From Kriegella aquimaris (GTDB lineage: Bacteria; Bacteroidota; Bacteroidia; Flavobacteriales; Flavobacteriaceae): a DNA stretch of 64,000 bases. The stretch is taken from the NCBI RefSeq assembly GCF_900103215.1, contig NZ_FNGV01000002.1:1-64000 (forward strand), read 5' to 3'. The position numbers and the translations under genes were made by a program. The notes under the pieces are model-generated. The model was not told the DNA's origin, ran no database searches, and saw nothing but the letters and a program-made list of their open reading frames with translations. Shown in pieces: positions 25,597 through 33,180 of the stretch; positions within the stretch are counted from its first letter, which is position 1; each line of letters starts with the position of its first letter.

Positions 25597-25615
25597 TGTT
25601 CATGTAACATGAACA
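25597..25615. promoter_or_regulatory. 19-bp palindromic operator between divergent genes
   Basis: TGTTCATGT-A-ACATGAACA: two perfect 9-bp arms with a one-base spacer, 18 bp from the abiEi-like start (25578) and 28 bp from the divergent gene start (25644). Placed where a repressor would cover both promoters. The AbiEi-like winged helix protein is the obvious candidate ligand (inference). Confidence 0.6.
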
Positions 25616-25643
25616 ATCAAATATAATGAAAATTAATACTTAA

Positions 25644-26711
25644 ATGGAAAATAGTATACTAAATAGACAGGAATTGTATCACTTGGTCTGGGACCAACCG
25701 ATAAGTAAGCTGGCAAAGAAGTTTAAAATAGAGCCAAAAAGACTAAAAGATATTTGTATAGAAAACGAAATACCATTGCCCAATAGGGGCTATTGGTCAA
25801 AAGTTAGGTTCAATAAAAAAGTAGATAAAACTCCGCTGCCAAAAATAGAAAATGATCATTATCCGATAAATCTAAAGACTAGAAAATTCAGAACCGATTA
25901 CCATAAGCGAGCCTTTGAACTTGAACAACGTAAAGATTTAAAATTCAAAGTACCGGGAAGAATCGTAACATATCATCCAATGGTCAGGGCCACAAAGAAA
26001 CTATTGGAAAATATTGATAATAGTAAGGAAAAACTTAAATTCTGGCAAGTTTCCCAGGAGCATAACTTATTGCCAATCCACACCGATTCCATACTAAGGT
26101 CAAGGGCGCTCAGATTTATGGATACCTTAATCCGTCTCGTAGAAGCAATGGGGCATACCATAAGATTTGAATATAGTAGCTGCCATGTGGCAATGTTTGG
26201 TCAGAAGGCAGAAATAAACCTCAGACAGAAAGTATATAGAATAAGAGAGAAAGATGAAAGTGGGTGGAGTATGGAATCTTGGGAGCAATCCAATAAACTA
26301 GAATTTCAGGTCGGTCCCTCATTCAATCATAAAAGATGGATCGACACAGATAAACGCAAGCTTGAAGAATGCCTGCCGGAAATAATAGCTTGGATAGAAA
26401 AGGACTGTAAATATTGGCACGACTTAAGAGCGCAACAGGCCATCGAAGAGAACAAACGATTACTGGATGAACAAAAATTAGCGGCAATCAAGGAAGAACA
26501 AGAATTGGAACAAGCCAAAATCGATCAATTGTTTACAGATGCCGAAATTTGGGATAAAGCATTGTTATTAGAACGGTATGTCAATGAAATGGAAAAGCAA
26601 GCTATTCTAGAAAATCAGATGAATAAAAATATTGAGGATTATATAGCTTGGGCCAAGAAAGTGATAATCAGGTTGAATCCAATAAAAGACAAAAAGTGGT
26701 TAAAGCAGTAA
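25644..26711 (+). CDS. HTH-containing protein of unknown function, integrase neighbour
   Basis: 355 residues. Residues ~8-55 form a helix-turn-helix-like start (ELYHLVWDQPISKLAKKF, then IPLPNRGYWSKV), a pattern I recognise from uncharacterised proteins on mobile elements. The middle (~110-250) has no assignable fold. Residues ~265-310 are a Glu/Lys/Gln-rich coiled coil (QAIEENKRLLDEQKLAAIKEEQE). No signal peptide. It is divergent from the AbiE-like operon and shares the palindromic operator region with it. It is convergent with the integrase, with a 12-bp overlap of the two 3' ends. Possible roles are element maintenance or excision control; none is shown by the sequence. Confidence 0.58.
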   Translation: MENSILNRQELYHLVWDQPISKLAKKFKIEPKRLKDICIENEIPLPNRGYWSKVRFNKKVDKTPLPKIENDHYPINLKTRKFRTDYHKRAFELEQRKDLKFKVPGRIVTYHPMVRATKKLLENIDNSKEKLKFWQVSQEHNLLPIHTDSILRSRALRFMDTLIRLVEAMGHTIRFEYSSCHVAMFGQKAEINLRQKVYRIREKDESGWSMESWEQSNKLEFQVGPSFNHKRWIDTDKRKLEECLPEIIAWIEKDCKYWHDLRAQQAIEENKRLLDEQKLAAIKEEQELEQAKIDQLFTDAEIWDKALLLERYVNEMEKQAILENQMNKNIEDYIAWAKKVIIRLNPIKDKKWLKQ

Positions 26712-27908
26712 TTCTGCAGCTTCATCCAAGACAGAACTATCCAATTCCCTTAAATAGGCCTGCGTAACCGCCAAGTTCTGATGCCCCATAGATTCGCTGA
26801 TGACATCAGTTGCAACTCCTTTTTGCTTGAGACAATTGGCGAAACTATGCCGAGCCACATAGCTGCTTAAATTTTTATCGATTTCGCAGATTTTAGCAAT
26901 CTCTTTTAGCTCTTTGTTGTATCGCTGGAGGGTCTTGTGTTTTCTATTTTCAAGTTGGTTGGGCGTCAATTCATCCTTTAATAAAATTGGGAATACGTAT
27001 TTTGTTCCCAAAGAATACTCTTTGTAAAAATCTAAGATTATCCGAACCGGCGGAAGAATCTTTACTGTAAAATTTCCTTTGGTTTTGGATCGAGTATAGT
27101 AAATAGTATCGTCATCTATAGCTTTCCATTCCAGTTTCATCATATCGGCAAAGTTCATGCCTCGGGTATAAAAGCTAAATACAAAGTAGTGTCTACTGTT
27201 GGTCAGAAAGGAATATTTTTTCAAATCTAACTTCACAATTTTCTTCACCTGTTCAATACTCAGGGCCTTTTTTAACCCTTTACCTTTCAATTTCGAAACC
27301 TTGTACGTTTTAAAGGGATAGTACTGTTCCTTGACAACGTTTCGTTCTATAGCAAAATTATAAAGTGCCCTGATAGCTCTCATACGGACACCAATACCTC
27401 CATCACTGCCTCCCCTTGACCTTAAGTACACTTCATATTTGTTCAGAAATGTTGGGGATACTTCTTTGAACGTCAATCGGGTAGAGTTATGAAACTTTCT
27501 GATGGAATCGGAAGTATCTTTATTTACTTTTGCATTTCCCGTTCTACCGGCAGATTTCATCTCTTCAATTATTTCATTCCAAAAGATAAAAATGTTATTC
27601 TGGACCGGATTATTGTCGACCCGATACCTTCGTTCAAAGTCATATAAGGTGAAATCGTCTCTCTCAATTTTAAGTTCACCAAGAATTTGCAAAGCTTTGT
27701 CCTGAAATTTATGCAACAATCGATTGTTCTGAAGATAATTTCGGTTGCGTTTATTGAACTTTCCGGCACCGGAATTCCACTCATTTTCGTGGGCATTAAA
27801 AATGGTTTTGAAATATTTCGATTTTCGGTCTTTGGTTACCCTCAAACAGATGGGATATCTTCCATCAGAAAGCTTTTTTTTTCGTAAAATTGTCTTGACG
27901 TTTATCAT
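26700..27908 (-). CDS. Tyrosine recombinase, island integrase
   Basis: 402 residues in the Bacteroidota integrase arrangement: an N-terminal arm-binding region (KSKYFKTIFNAHENEW), a SAM-like core-binding domain (~105-200) and the catalytic domain. Catalytic residues: Arg in FYTRGMNFADM, Lys in RSKTKGNF, the second Arg and His in YVARHSFAN (the first His of the usual HxxR is Ser here, as is common in Bacteroidota elements), His in MGHQN, and Tyr in TQAYLREL as nucleophile. It should catalyse insertion and excision at the tRNA attachment site ~150 bp upstream of its start. It ends overlapping the convergent HTH gene. Intact by all visible motifs. Confidence 0.92.
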   Translation of the reverse strand: MINVKTILRKKKLSDGRYPICLRVTKDRKSKYFKTIFNAHENEWNSGAGKFNKRNRNYLQNNRLLHKFQDKALQILGELKIERDDFTLYDFERRYRVDNNPVQNNIFIFWNEIIEEMKSAGRTGNAKVNKDTSDSIRKFHNSTRLTFKEVSPTFLNKYEVYLRSRGGSDGGIGVRMRAIRALYNFAIERNVVKEQYYPFKTYKVSKLKGKGLKKALSIEQVKKIVKLDLKKYSFLTNSRHYFVFSFYTRGMNFADMMKLEWKAIDDDTIYYTRSKTKGNFTVKILPPVRIILDFYKEYSLGTKYVFPILLKDELTPNQLENRKHKTLQRYNKELKEIAKICEIDKNLSSYVARHSFANCLKQKGVATDVISESMGHQNLAVTQAYLRELDSSVLDEAAELLL

Positions 27909-28057
27909 GAGGTCTGCGAAAACGGGTACAACATAGGTACAACAAATTGCCTTTTAAAGGTAAAATAAAAGAAATTTGTTGCAAAATAAAAAATCATAAA
28001 ATGCTGAAAATCAGACTATAAGAAGGCAAATGGCAATAAATGAAAACGGAAATAATT

Positions 28058-28102
28058 GGACTCATAATCAGGTGGTCCCTGGTTCGAGCCCAGGTGGGAC
28101 CA
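28058..28102 (+). other. attR: 3' fragment of a CAU-anticodon tRNA gene
   Basis: The fragment runs from the anticodon loop (CTCATAA) through the 3' anticodon stem, a complete T arm (stem CCTGG/CCAGG, loop TTCGAGC) and the 3' acceptor strand TGGGACC plus discriminator A. The matching 5' half (which would begin GGTCCCA) is absent upstream, so this is not a working tRNA. It is the duplicated 3' end left when the island inserted into a tRNA-Met/Ile2(CAU) gene. The intact gene should be at the other island end, left of the window. No CCA is encoded, as is common in Bacteroidota. Confidence 0.8.
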
Positions 28103-28118
28103 CAACAACAAAGACGGG

Positions 28119-28149
28119 GCTTCCGAGAAATCGGGAGCTTTTCTTTTTT
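28119..28149 (+). terminator. Rho-independent terminator after the tRNA fragment
   Basis: GCTTCCGA and TCGGGAGC (8 bp, one G-U) close a GAAA loop and are followed by a T-rich run at 28139-28149. This is the original terminator of the tRNA gene and marks native chromosome to the right of the island. Confidence 0.82.
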
Positions 28150-28625
28150 AGGGCGGGTACAACATTTGGTCAGGTACAATTCTTTCCAATTTTATTTATT
28201 TCTACCGTGAGCTGGTGAAAAGATAGGGCTGAAAAAAAGGCAGTTGGCTCTCCGCCACTTATGGTGCACATAAATAAAACATGTTTTACAGAACTTTGCC
28301 ATATTCAAAGCTCGTTAATTACGGTATTGGCTAAAACCTTTAGTTATTCTTTTGAAGTATTTTGCGGAAAATATTCCCAGCTGATACCAACCAGTATATT
28401 GTGTTTCCTCCTGTTTTTAATATGATCTTACTCGTGGTGGTTGAATGGATAAGTACTAAATACAACAATAATCGGAATATAGGCCAATGACTTTAGAGAA
28501 GACGATGATTGTGACATCTATGCTGTCAACTTATACAACAGGGGTAACACCTTTCTTAATTAACCATTTCCTTTCATTATATTTGAAAGAGCTATTGCTC
28601 AAATGACCAATACCAAAGTTTGAGT
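28150..28625. other. Intergenic stretch right of the island
   Basis: No intact gene. Around 28390-28490 one plus frame reads IFPADTNQYIVFPPVFNMILLVVVEWIS and onward to a stop. The hydrophobic part slightly resembles the end of a membrane O-acyltransferase, but it is short and has no start, so at most a remnant. The promoter of the gene at 28626 must lie here; I cannot locate it. Confidence 0.35.
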
Positions 28626-30821
28626 ATGATTCGCAAGCGAATTACATATTTACTATTCTTTTCCTACATTATTATCATCCTTGTGAATTTCTCTTGCCAA
28701 AAGTCCAAGGAAGAAATTCATATTTTAACTATTTCGCCCAATGTTTCTAAAATAGCGCTTGAAGCGGATATTATGACCGTCTTTAATGACCGGCCCTACA
28801 AATTGGAAACCACCTCCGAGCTTGCGATAATACAAGAGGACTCCATTTCTGAAATGGATGTGTTAATTTTGGACGGTTTGTCCCTCGATCAATTCGATCC
28901 ACGTCGAATAAACATAATAGAGCGCTATTTGGAGGCTGGCGGTACTATATTGGGAATAGGGTTGAGTACATCGGAAATTAATCGCTACAAAAGCGACCTG
29001 CTATATAGTTGTTTTGGCCACGGAAGTTCTGTGAAGCAACCTATCGTCAAAAAGTTTGGTAGGGGAAGTTTTATTTCAGTAGCAAATCCGTCCATGGTTA
29101 TTGCGGCTATGGATATTGCGTTAGCTAAAATCAAGAAAGTAGACTATACATCCATTAAAACCCCTGTGGCACCGCCTGACCATTGGTTTGAGATAGACAC
29201 CTTGCATGTGTCCATGGATGAGCCCTTGGAGATGGAAGTTTTATCTAATGGAGATGTTGTTTTTATTGAAAGACGAGGAGCTATAAATATGTTCAATAAG
29301 CATACCGGAACTGTTGATAGGATTGCCCAATTACCCGTTATTTCTTCACAATCGAATGGATTGAACGGTATGGCAATCGCTCCGGATTTCAAAACCACCG
29401 GCTATATCTATTTCTCCTATTTGTCTCGAGCCGATTCAACCCATCAACGTATTTCACGATTTAAGATCACTGACCGTAAGCTTGAAATGTCTTCGGAGAT
29501 AATCGTGATGAAAATCCCCTTAGTAAAGGAAAACGGTTGGCACGGTACCAATGCCTTGGGTTTTGATACAAAAGGAAACCTGTACATTTCCATGGGTGAT
29601 TTTACACTACAATCCGCGGATATAGCGGGCTATGCCCAGATAGACGAGCGACCAGAAAATGTGGCTACCGATGCACAGCGCACGTCGGCCAATACGAATA
29701 GTTACTTTGGAAAGATCCTTCGTATACATCCCGAACCCGATGGTACATATTCCATTCCTAAAGGCAATTTGTATCCCGAGTCCTTGGATAGAACCAAACC
29801 CGAGATTTTTATAATGGGATGCCGAAATCCATATCGGTTCAGTCTTGATCCGCATACAGATGCTCTATATTTTGGAGATGTTGGCCCAGATGCTTTGACA
29901 GAAGGTGAAAAAGGTCCGCAGGGCTATGATGAAGTGAACATTGCCAAGGAAGCAGGTTTTTACGGATGGCCCTATGCCGTGGCCGACAATAAGATGTACA
30001 ATGATTATGATTATGATACGAAGAAAGTAGGTGAACCATTCGACCCTGAGAGACCTGTAAATAAATCTCCCAACAATACAGGATTAGAAGAATTGCCTCC
30101 AATTAAGAAACCAGTTTTGTGGTATCCGAAGGGAAAGGCGAGCACTGTATTCCCCTATACAGGAAGTGGTGGAATCCAAATCATGGTCGGTCCCCGCTAT
30201 TATACAAGTGATTATCCTGAATCATCCGATAAATTTCCCCGGTATTACGATAAACGGTTGTTTATTTTTGATTGGGTGCGCAATTGGGTGATGAGTATTG
30301 ACCTAGACGAAAGTGGTACCCAAGTAAAAAATATGGTGCCTTTTTTACCCGAACATTTTTATAATAAAGTCATTGACATGAAATTTGGTACGGACGGTTC
30401 GTTGTACCTGCTTGAATATGGTAGTCAAAGCTATAGTGCAAATGAAAATGCCTCTATTAAACGTATTCGTTATGTTGAGGGCAAACAACAACCAAATTCC
30501 GGAAATACCAAGCTGCGTGAATCGGTGGCTCTTTGGAAGGAAAGGCTCCCTGTACAACCCAAATTTGAAAAAGGGCGTCAACTTTTATTAGGTGAAACGT
30601 GTTTGACCTGCCACCGGCCCGATGAAAAAATAATCGGCCCAAGCTTTGACCAAATTGCTGAACGGTATGCCAAGGACAATAACGCCTTGGACTCACTCGC
30701 CAAAAGAATTATTAATGGAGGAACGGGGAACTGGTCGGGCAATATTATCATGCCCGCAAATGCACATTTGAGTGAAGAAGAGGCCAGAGCACTTGCGGGC
30801 TATATTTTGAGTTTCAAATAG
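28626..30821 (+). CDS. PQQ-type sugar dehydrogenase fused to cytochrome c (lipoprotein)
   Basis: 731 residues from ATG 28626, preferred over a TTG two codons earlier because it places a lipoprotein signal (hydrophobic run, then VNFSC) correctly. Domains: a degenerate ThuA-like region (~30-170; MDVLILDGLSL, IERYLEAGGTILGIG), a six-bladed soluble glucose dehydrogenase-type propeller (~190-630; NGLNGMAIAPDF, WHGTNALGFD, MGCRNPYRFSLDP) and a C-terminal class I cytochrome c with CLTCH as haem site and MPANA as probable axial Met. Such proteins oxidise sugars or sugar acids on the periplasmic side and pass electrons through the haem. It stands alone on the plus strand beside the exported catabolic run. 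Confidence 0.84.
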   Translation: MIRKRITYLLFFSYIIIILVNFSCQKSKEEIHILTISPNVSKIALEADIMTVFNDRPYKLETTSELAIIQEDSISEMDVLILDGLSLDQFDPRRINIIERYLEAGGTILGIGLSTSEINRYKSDLLYSCFGHGSSVKQPIVKKFGRGSFISVANPSMVIAAMDIALAKIKKVDYTSIKTPVAPPDHWFEIDTLHVSMDEPLEMEVLSNGDVVFIERRGAINMFNKHTGTVDRIAQLPVISSQSNGLNGMAIAPDFKTTGYIYFSYLSRADSTHQRISRFKITDRKLEMSSEIIVMKIPLVKENGWHGTNALGFDTKGNLYISMGDFTLQSADIAGYAQIDERPENVATDAQRTSANTNSYFGKILRIHPEPDGTYSIPKGNLYPESLDRTKPEIFIMGCRNPYRFSLDPHTDALYFGDVGPDALTEGEKGPQGYDEVNIAKEAGFYGWPYAVADNKMYNDYDYDTKKVGEPFDPERPVNKSPNNTGLEELPPIKKPVLWYPKGKASTVFPYTGSGGIQIMVGPRYYTSDYPESSDKFPRYYDKRLFIFDWVRNWVMSIDLDESGTQVKNMVPFLPEHFYNKVIDMKFGTDGSLYLLEYGSQSYSANENASIKRIRYVEGKQQPNSGNTKLRESVALWKERLPVQPKFEKGRQLLLGETCLTCHRPDEKIIGPSFDQIAERYAKDNNALDSLAKRIINGGTGNWSGNIIMPANAHLSEEEARALAGYILSFK

Positions 30822-30930
30822 AAGAAAAAATCAGTCCAAAATCGGAAAACTTCGGGACGGTTTGTTCACAAATCGTTACATGGCCGTAGTACATTCGCCT
30901 TCCGGTTCCGTTTGATAGGAAGGTTCATCA

Positions 30931-32952
30931 CTAGCGGTAGAACTCTTGACCGGGGTCAAGGTAACGCGCTCCGTAGATAACAGCTGGACCGCCTACTTCG
31001 AGTGCACCCAAATCCGGTGCCTTTCCATTGAAGCCATCATTTACGTTTGGAATAATGACTCCGGCATCAACCGCCCTTCCCTTAGGGTTAAGTTTAAAGT
31101 TAAGGTCTACTGCATGATAAACCGGACCTGGCATATCACCCAGCGGTGTGCCTACCGGTGCTTGGACCGGTTTCTGAAGATCCTCAAAAATATCATAATC
31201 GACCATTATACCATGCTTTTCAAGACTACTGGCTTTGCTTAAGCTCTTTAATGTCTTAAATTCTACTTCCTCCCCATTGGGTGACAACCATCTATATTGA
31301 TTTTCAAGACTCTCAGGACCTTGATTTGGCCGATACCCGTTGTAATCAGCTACCGAATAGGTAGTTGTATAGGGAAATTTGGCAATGTATGTCGGCCCGT
31401 CAGAACCAAGAAACAAATTGTTCCGGTAGTTCGAATTTGGGTGTGCTCCACCACCGTTGTTTTCCGCAATGAATGTGTTATGATAGGCTGTGAGGCCGGG
31501 CACCCCTCCATGGATTTTGAGTGCCCCTCCCTTGTTTATATTATAGAGAACATTCCTGATATAGTAGGCAGGACCACCAAATACGGGTTGGGCACTTATT
31601 CCGCTCTGTGCAGTGTTTACACCTCTATTCCGCATGACACGAATATTGTGCACACCTCCGTCCGCCTCGACGAAGTCATCGACCAACAGGTGTAGGTCAT
31701 TGTTGTAAATATCGTTCGACACTGCTTTTAATTCCTGTTCTTTCTCAGGAGTGCCATAGGTCGATATACCAATGGCATCATGGAAGAATGCAATGGAATT
31801 ATAGGCGATTACGTGCCCGGATCCGTACACTTTGATGCCATAATAAGAATCCATTAGGTGCGTTCCATAAGGAATTAGGCCCTCCCGATGAGCGGCCCAA
31901 CCGTACAATCTGTAACGGTCGTCGCGACCAAGGATAACATTGTCTTGGATAAGGAAGTTCTTTGAACCTGCATATTCTGTTCGTATGCCCTCACCGACGT
32001 TCTCAAAACGACAATTCCGTACCGTTAAATTACTTGCCCCTGCCAGATGCTTCCTACCAGCTTCGAAAACCCTGTCGACATTCCTAAAAGTAAGCCCTTG
32101 AAAAGTATGATGGTCGGTGGCCATGACATTAAATAGATTGAGGGCTCCGGCACCATCAAAGATGACCTCGCCATCCCCTGCCGCCTCGATTACGATTGGG
32201 CGTTCGGCAGTGCCTTTCTGCGTGAACCAATATGTTCCATCGAATGGGATATTGTTCCAATCGGGATAGTTTAGAAGGGGAGCCTGATAGAGTCCTCCAT
32301 GTATTTTAATAATATCCCCGGGCTGGACCGGATCTTCGGCTACGACGTACCAATCCCCCTTGGTGTGGGTTGAACCGCCGTAGGCAGAAACCAGGCCCGG
32401 GTAGTTCGGTTCTTCTTTCTCACCGGTATAGTATTGGGAATATACATGTCTTACCCTTCCTTCACGGTAGGCCTTGGGCTCGGCACGTGTGGCAACAATG
32501 ACTACTTTAACGGCTTCCCCATCGACCCCATCAGGATCTTCCAATGTAAAGCGGGCCTCATACCCGGTACCGATGTTGAGGTCCAGAATACTTCCGGCGA
32601 ACATATGTGGGGTCGTGTAATCGATTCCCGCTCTTTCGATATGTTCCCCCCCGATTCTTAGGAGCGGCATTCCCTCTTTCCACTCATTGCCCGATTCCGC
32701 CTTTCGATACTCGACCTTTACTGTAGCATTACGGTTATCATCACCATCGATATACCACTCGAACCCCAAATTTTCAAGTGTTGGTGGTTCGACAATAAAC
32801 TTTTCGCCTTGTACCTTGTTCTGGGCTTGTGAAAGCTGTGGGACAAGAAAGAGTATGGTAATGAACCCTCCTGCACTTAGGTTTTGCAACAAACTTCTCT
32901 TAAAACGGGTTATTTTACTTAGGTCTTCCTTTTGAAAATAATGTTTTCGCAT
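30931..32952 (-). CDS. Exported right-handed beta-helix protein, possible polysaccharide lyase
   Basis: 673 residues with an atypical long signal (hydrophobic GGFITILFLVPQ, then LSQAQ, cleavage near residue 44). Residues ~50-165 are a fibronectin III-like beta domain (TLENLGFEWYIDGDDN). From ~195 to 530 a parallel beta-helix follows, starting GDIIKIHGGLYQAP and with repeated coils such as HHTFQGLTFRNV, LTVRNCRFENVGEGI and IQDNVILG. The end (KGRAVDAGVIIPNVN, PDLGALEVG) is the usual finish of chondroitinase-B/pectate-lyase-like proteins. Substrate cannot be predicted, and no catalytic Lys/Arg pair can be assigned with confidence. Last gene of the minus-strand exported run, probably its depolymerase. 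Confidence 0.68.
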   Translation of the reverse strand: MRKHYFQKEDLSKITRFKRSLLQNLSAGGFITILFLVPQLSQAQNKVQGEKFIVEPPTLENLGFEWYIDGDDNRNATVKVEYRKAESGNEWKEGMPLLRIGGEHIERAGIDYTTPHMFAGSILDLNIGTGYEARFTLEDPDGVDGEAVKVVIVATRAEPKAYREGRVRHVYSQYYTGEKEEPNYPGLVSAYGGSTHTKGDWYVVAEDPVQPGDIIKIHGGLYQAPLLNYPDWNNIPFDGTYWFTQKGTAERPIVIEAAGDGEVIFDGAGALNLFNVMATDHHTFQGLTFRNVDRVFEAGRKHLAGASNLTVRNCRFENVGEGIRTEYAGSKNFLIQDNVILGRDDRYRLYGWAAHREGLIPYGTHLMDSYYGIKVYGSGHVIAYNSIAFFHDAIGISTYGTPEKEQELKAVSNDIYNNDLHLLVDDFVEADGGVHNIRVMRNRGVNTAQSGISAQPVFGGPAYYIRNVLYNINKGGALKIHGGVPGLTAYHNTFIAENNGGGAHPNSNYRNNLFLGSDGPTYIAKFPYTTTYSVADYNGYRPNQGPESLENQYRWLSPNGEEVEFKTLKSLSKASSLEKHGIMVDYDIFEDLQKPVQAPVGTPLGDMPGPVYHAVDLNFKLNPKGRAVDAGVIIPNVNDGFNGKAPDLGALEVGGPAVIYGARYLDPGQEFYR

Positions 32953-33180
32953 TTTACTTGAATTTTATATTTAAAAATAAAAATTGAACGCCTCCTTTTT
33001 AATCTCCTTCTGTAAGCTTCGCTTACCCCAAAGAGAAGCGAGATGATTTTTCGTTTTTCACCTTTAGGGCCATACCGAAATAGCTAGATACTAGCCGTTT
33101 GAAAATAGAGCCTATATTATTTATCCGATTGCCATATATTTATACTAATTCTGAATCTAATGAAACGTGGACCATGGGTT

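Larger units (their letters stand above)
27924..28179. repeat. Four GGTACAA direct repeats flanking the attachment site
   Basis: GGTACAA occurs at 27925, 27936, 28156 and 28173, i.e. a pair on each side of the tRNA fragment. Each pair begins GGGTACAACAT. Short direct repeats around an att core are typical arm-type integrase sites. It is unexpected that one pair lies on what should be the chromosomal side. Confidence 0.45.

Noticed and set aside
28020-28102. Complete tRNA gene
   Set aside because: Only the part from the anticodon loop to the 3' end is present; no D arm or 5' acceptor strand precedes it.
28390-28490. Possible tail of a membrane O-acyltransferase (plus strand)
   Set aside because: About 35 codons, no start, weak likeness in a hydrophobic segment only.
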